Assembly (NCBI GenBank): GCA_959602045.1
Contig: CAUGRT010000002.1
Span: 89,659-153,658 of the forward strand
DNA from: an uncultured Clostridia bacterium
GTDB taxonomy: Bacteria > Bacillota > Clostridia > UBA1381
Reading direction: 5' to 3'
DNA: 64,000 bases
The notes under the pieces are model-generated. The model was not told the DNA's origin, ran no database searches, and saw only the letters and a list, made by a program, of their open reading frames with translations. The position numbers and the translations under genes are program-made. Below, piece by piece: positions 61,886 through 64,000 of the stretch. Each line of letters begins with the position of its first letter. The stretch's first letter is position 1.

Positions 61886-63967
61886 TTATATTGCAGAGCA
61901 TTTTTTGATAAAGAATACAAAATCTCCTTTTTTCATCTTAACATTAATTGTATCGGCTACAGTCCTGTTTTGAATCACATCATAATATTCGCCATAAAGG
62001 TTTATATTTTCCGATAAATCCGAATGTGCAAATATGCTAAGGAATCGACTATCCGCATAGACTGTTGTATTAACGGGTGCAATGTCTGCACACCCTGCTT
62101 CTTCGGCTATTTTTCTGAATAGTTCGCTTGTAAATGACGGAACGGCAAACATAACATTTTTTCCGCCGTCTTTTCTTGTAATCGCCGCCGCTGCAACGTT
62201 ATCTCCGCTTGGAACATCATCAAATCTGCAATCAGCGGATTCTTCAAGCTTTTTTATATCATGATATCTGTACAAAACCGTCATATCATCATTTAATATT
62301 TCAAGGTATGGGATTTTACTTTCGGTTTCAAGCTGTCTGAGCCGAAATCCTGTATTCTCTGCCACATTATTTAAAGATAACGTATTATCGGATACAATTC
62401 CAAACGCATAATTAAATACCAGCGTTGTGTCCCTTGAAATGTTACCGTAAATCAATTTTTTCTCTTGCTCTGTTATCCTAAAACAATTCAAAAAGAAAAT
62501 AACTTTGTAATTATCAAAGGAAATATCCTTTAAATCACTTAAGCGATACATATCATACGCCATTCCCGATAAAGCAACCCTTACTTGACTTTCCTGCATT
62601 GTTTTAAGCTGAAATATCTCATTTTGCGATGTAAACATTGCTGAATTCTCGTCTGTAACAAGCAAGATCTCGGCGCACGTTTTTCTATCTTCTTGAATCT
62701 TTCGTTTGATATCCAGCATGTGTGATACATTTTCACGCACAATTGCATGATCGTACCAACCGCCAAGCAAGTCCATCCACCAAAACGGAGTATTTAAAGA
62801 AAGATTCTTTGCAAACTCTCGCCATAATACCTTTACAAAGCTTTCCACATCATTTTTATCATTCGGATAATCCATTTCATCAAACCACAATTTTTTTCTG
62901 TTCACCGAAAGAGGCGGACAATAATAACCGCCCGGTTCTCCGGGGGCATTTCTGTAATATGATTTTGGTGCACAAATAAAATCAATATACAGACAATTCA
63001 ACACTTCCTCAAGATCAGTATGCCCATGCCTGTCAGCTCCGGCATATAAAATATATCCATGAAAAAATCCTACTGCCTTTCCGGTTTGCTCTTTTACTAA
63101 TTTTGCAAATTCACATACCGCATCATACGAAACTTTTCTTCTGAAAATATTGTAATCAATATACGAAGTATAGGAATCACCATAGTGAAAGAATTCGGAA
63201 ATTTCATTTGTATTTTTCAGATATTCCTCACATGTCGGTATCGGAACCGTATCGGCACTGATGTGTTGTACTCCCCATCGTTTCTCCAGTTCTGTTTTGC
63301 TCTTATATTTATCAAGACCGAATTTGTAAAAGCTGCGCCTTTCATTAATGCCAAAATCCATAGACATTCCACCCCACATATGAGTTTCTCCGCAACGCCC
63401 ATATCCTAAATGATATCCTATGATTCTGTCCGCATATTTGCTTTTTTCGATTACATTAATAAATTTTTCTAAATATTTTTTTGCGCTTTTTATCCAATTT
63501 TCTGAGGATAGGCTTTGATTGGCGATTCTTGTTCCCGGTTCGCCATCACCGCGAATATTATGGTATTCTCCCCCTATAAGTGCTGAAATTTCTTCCGCAT
63601 TTTTGGGGCCATTTTCATAAACACATATATCCTCAGGGTGTGTTTTCTGCCACGTCACCGGCGGATTTAGTTTAATTCTCGGCATAAAATAGATTTCAGG
63701 GTTTTCTTCCATTAGCCTTGTCAAGATTGCCATCGGGGTTTTGAAATCATATTCATCCTCATCCATCCAGCCGCTTGATAAGATACATGTATGTACTTTT
63801 ATGCCCGCTCTTGTCATATCGCGGTGATATTTAAAATACACTTCCGGATCTTCATTCAAGATATTATTGTGATCCTTATCAAAAATCGGAGGATCAACAC
63901 TAAAACCCAATCTTGACCAGAAAATCCCCTCCTTTTTCAATATCCCTAATGCCTGTTTTGTATCCAT
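61886..63967 (-). CDS. GH42-like clan GH-A glycosidase (beta-galactosidase-like)
   Basis: A 693-residue protein without a signal peptide. N-terminal TIM barrel with candidate acid/base E194 in RCGETHMW and nucleophile E364 in KLWFDEMDYP; the second block is the LWxDE type of GH42-like enzymes. A trimerisation-like domain (about 430-620) follows (AEILLVTDENSA, NYKVIFFLNCFRITEQE). Known GH42 relatives cleave beta-galactosides, others beta-glucosides or arabinosides. It is the first gene of the visible cluster; AAGGAG lies before the ATG at 63967. The 33 bases to the window edge show only leader sequence. Confidence 0.72.
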   Translation of the reverse strand: MDTKQALGILKKEGIFWSRLGFSVDPPIFDKDHNNILNEDPEVYFKYHRDMTRAGIKVHTCILSSGWMDEDEYDFKTPMAILTRLMEENPEIYFMPRIKLNPPVTWQKTHPEDICVYENGPKNAEEISALIGGEYHNIRGDGEPGTRIANQSLSSENWIKSAKKYLEKFINVIEKSKYADRIIGYHLGYGRCGETHMWGGMSMDFGINERRSFYKFGLDKYKSKTELEKRWGVQHISADTVPIPTCEEYLKNTNEISEFFHYGDSYTSYIDYNIFRRKVSYDAVCEFAKLVKEQTGKAVGFFHGYILYAGADRHGHTDLEEVLNCLYIDFICAPKSYYRNAPGEPGGYYCPPLSVNRKKLWFDEMDYPNDKNDVESFVKVLWREFAKNLSLNTPFWWMDLLGGWYDHAIVRENVSHMLDIKRKIQEDRKTCAEILLVTDENSAMFTSQNEIFQLKTMQESQVRVALSGMAYDMYRLSDLKDISFDNYKVIFFLNCFRITEQEKKLIYGNISRDTTLVFNYAFGIVSDNTLSLNNVAENTGFRLRQLETESKIPYLEILNDDMTVLYRYHDIKKLEESADCRFDDVPSGDNVAAAAITRKDGGKNVMFAVPSFTSELFRKIAEEAGCADIAPVNTTVYADSRFLSIFAHSDLSENINLYGEYYDVIQNRTVADTINVKMKKGDFVFFIKKCSAI

Positions 63968-64000
63968 CGCTATTTTTCTCCTTCGTTTATCAAACGCTGA

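Overview
The window reads as a chromosomal segment of a low-to-mid GC, spore-forming Gram-positive anaerobe of the class Clostridia. Evidence for this is the pair spoVAD/spoVAE, gerW (ytfJ), ireB, the ylxM-ffh-rpsP-khpA block, scpA/scpB next to a site-2 protease, Gram-positive Wzz/CpsD partners, S-layer homology (SLH) domains, and CUT1 sugar ABC transporters with YesM/YesN-type two-component regulators. No tRNA, rRNA, CRISPR array or intact mobile element was seen.

Layout. (1) 1-7.1 kb: a PocR/AraC-type regulator (cut by the window edge) diverges from a five-gene + strand sugar operon: GH36 alpha-galactosidase, fucose-isomerase-family protein, FGGY kinase, DUF4432 mutarotase-like protein and class II aldolase. 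The order suggests glycoside -> aldose -> ketose -> ketose phosphate -> C3 units. (2) 7.1-15.5 kb: minus-strand housekeeping: M50 protease, scpA, scpB, DUF2953, gerW and a radical-SAM pair, plus the ylxM-ffh-rpsP-khpA operon. (3) 15.5-26.4 kb: mixed-strand core genes: polysaccharide deacetylase, class I aminotransferase, spoVAD-spoVAE, larC, ireB, M16 protease, cca, cbiA and a zinc phospholipase C-like protein. Three copies of a ~93 bp palindrome with compensated arm changes lie at 10.04, 11.53 and 15.77 kb. (4) 26.5-29.5 kb: an exopolysaccharide control module (Wzz, CpsD with an extreme Tyr-rich tail, a Pro/Ala/Thr-rich lipoprotein).

(5) 29.6-34.7 kb: a decay zone. It holds an acyl-CoA thioesterase-like gene broken by a 29 bp tandem duplication, a quinone oxidoreductase with an in-frame amber codon and a G-run frameshift, a sugar epimerase fused to a secreted protein and then frameshifted in another G-run, a C-terminal scrap of a secreted protein, and a fragment of a mobile-element helicase.

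(6) 34.7-64 kb: one minus-strand glycan-utilisation cluster of 14 genes, apparently more AT-rich than the rest. Extracellular parts: two beta-helix proteins resembling GH141, an SLH-anchored and a free protein sharing an unrecognised ~320-residue domain (three copies in all), and a large SLH-like secreted protein. Uptake: a lipoprotein binding protein and two permeases without their own ATPase. Control: YesN/YesM, plus a 21-bp-spaced direct repeat in front of one promoter. Intracellular degradation: GH42-like, GH38-like (with a CxxC...CxxC insertion), six-hairpin and GH116-like glycosidases. This cluster is the best candidate for an undescribed system: a surface-anchored Gram-positive polysaccharide utilisation locus whose substrate cannot be read from the sequence.
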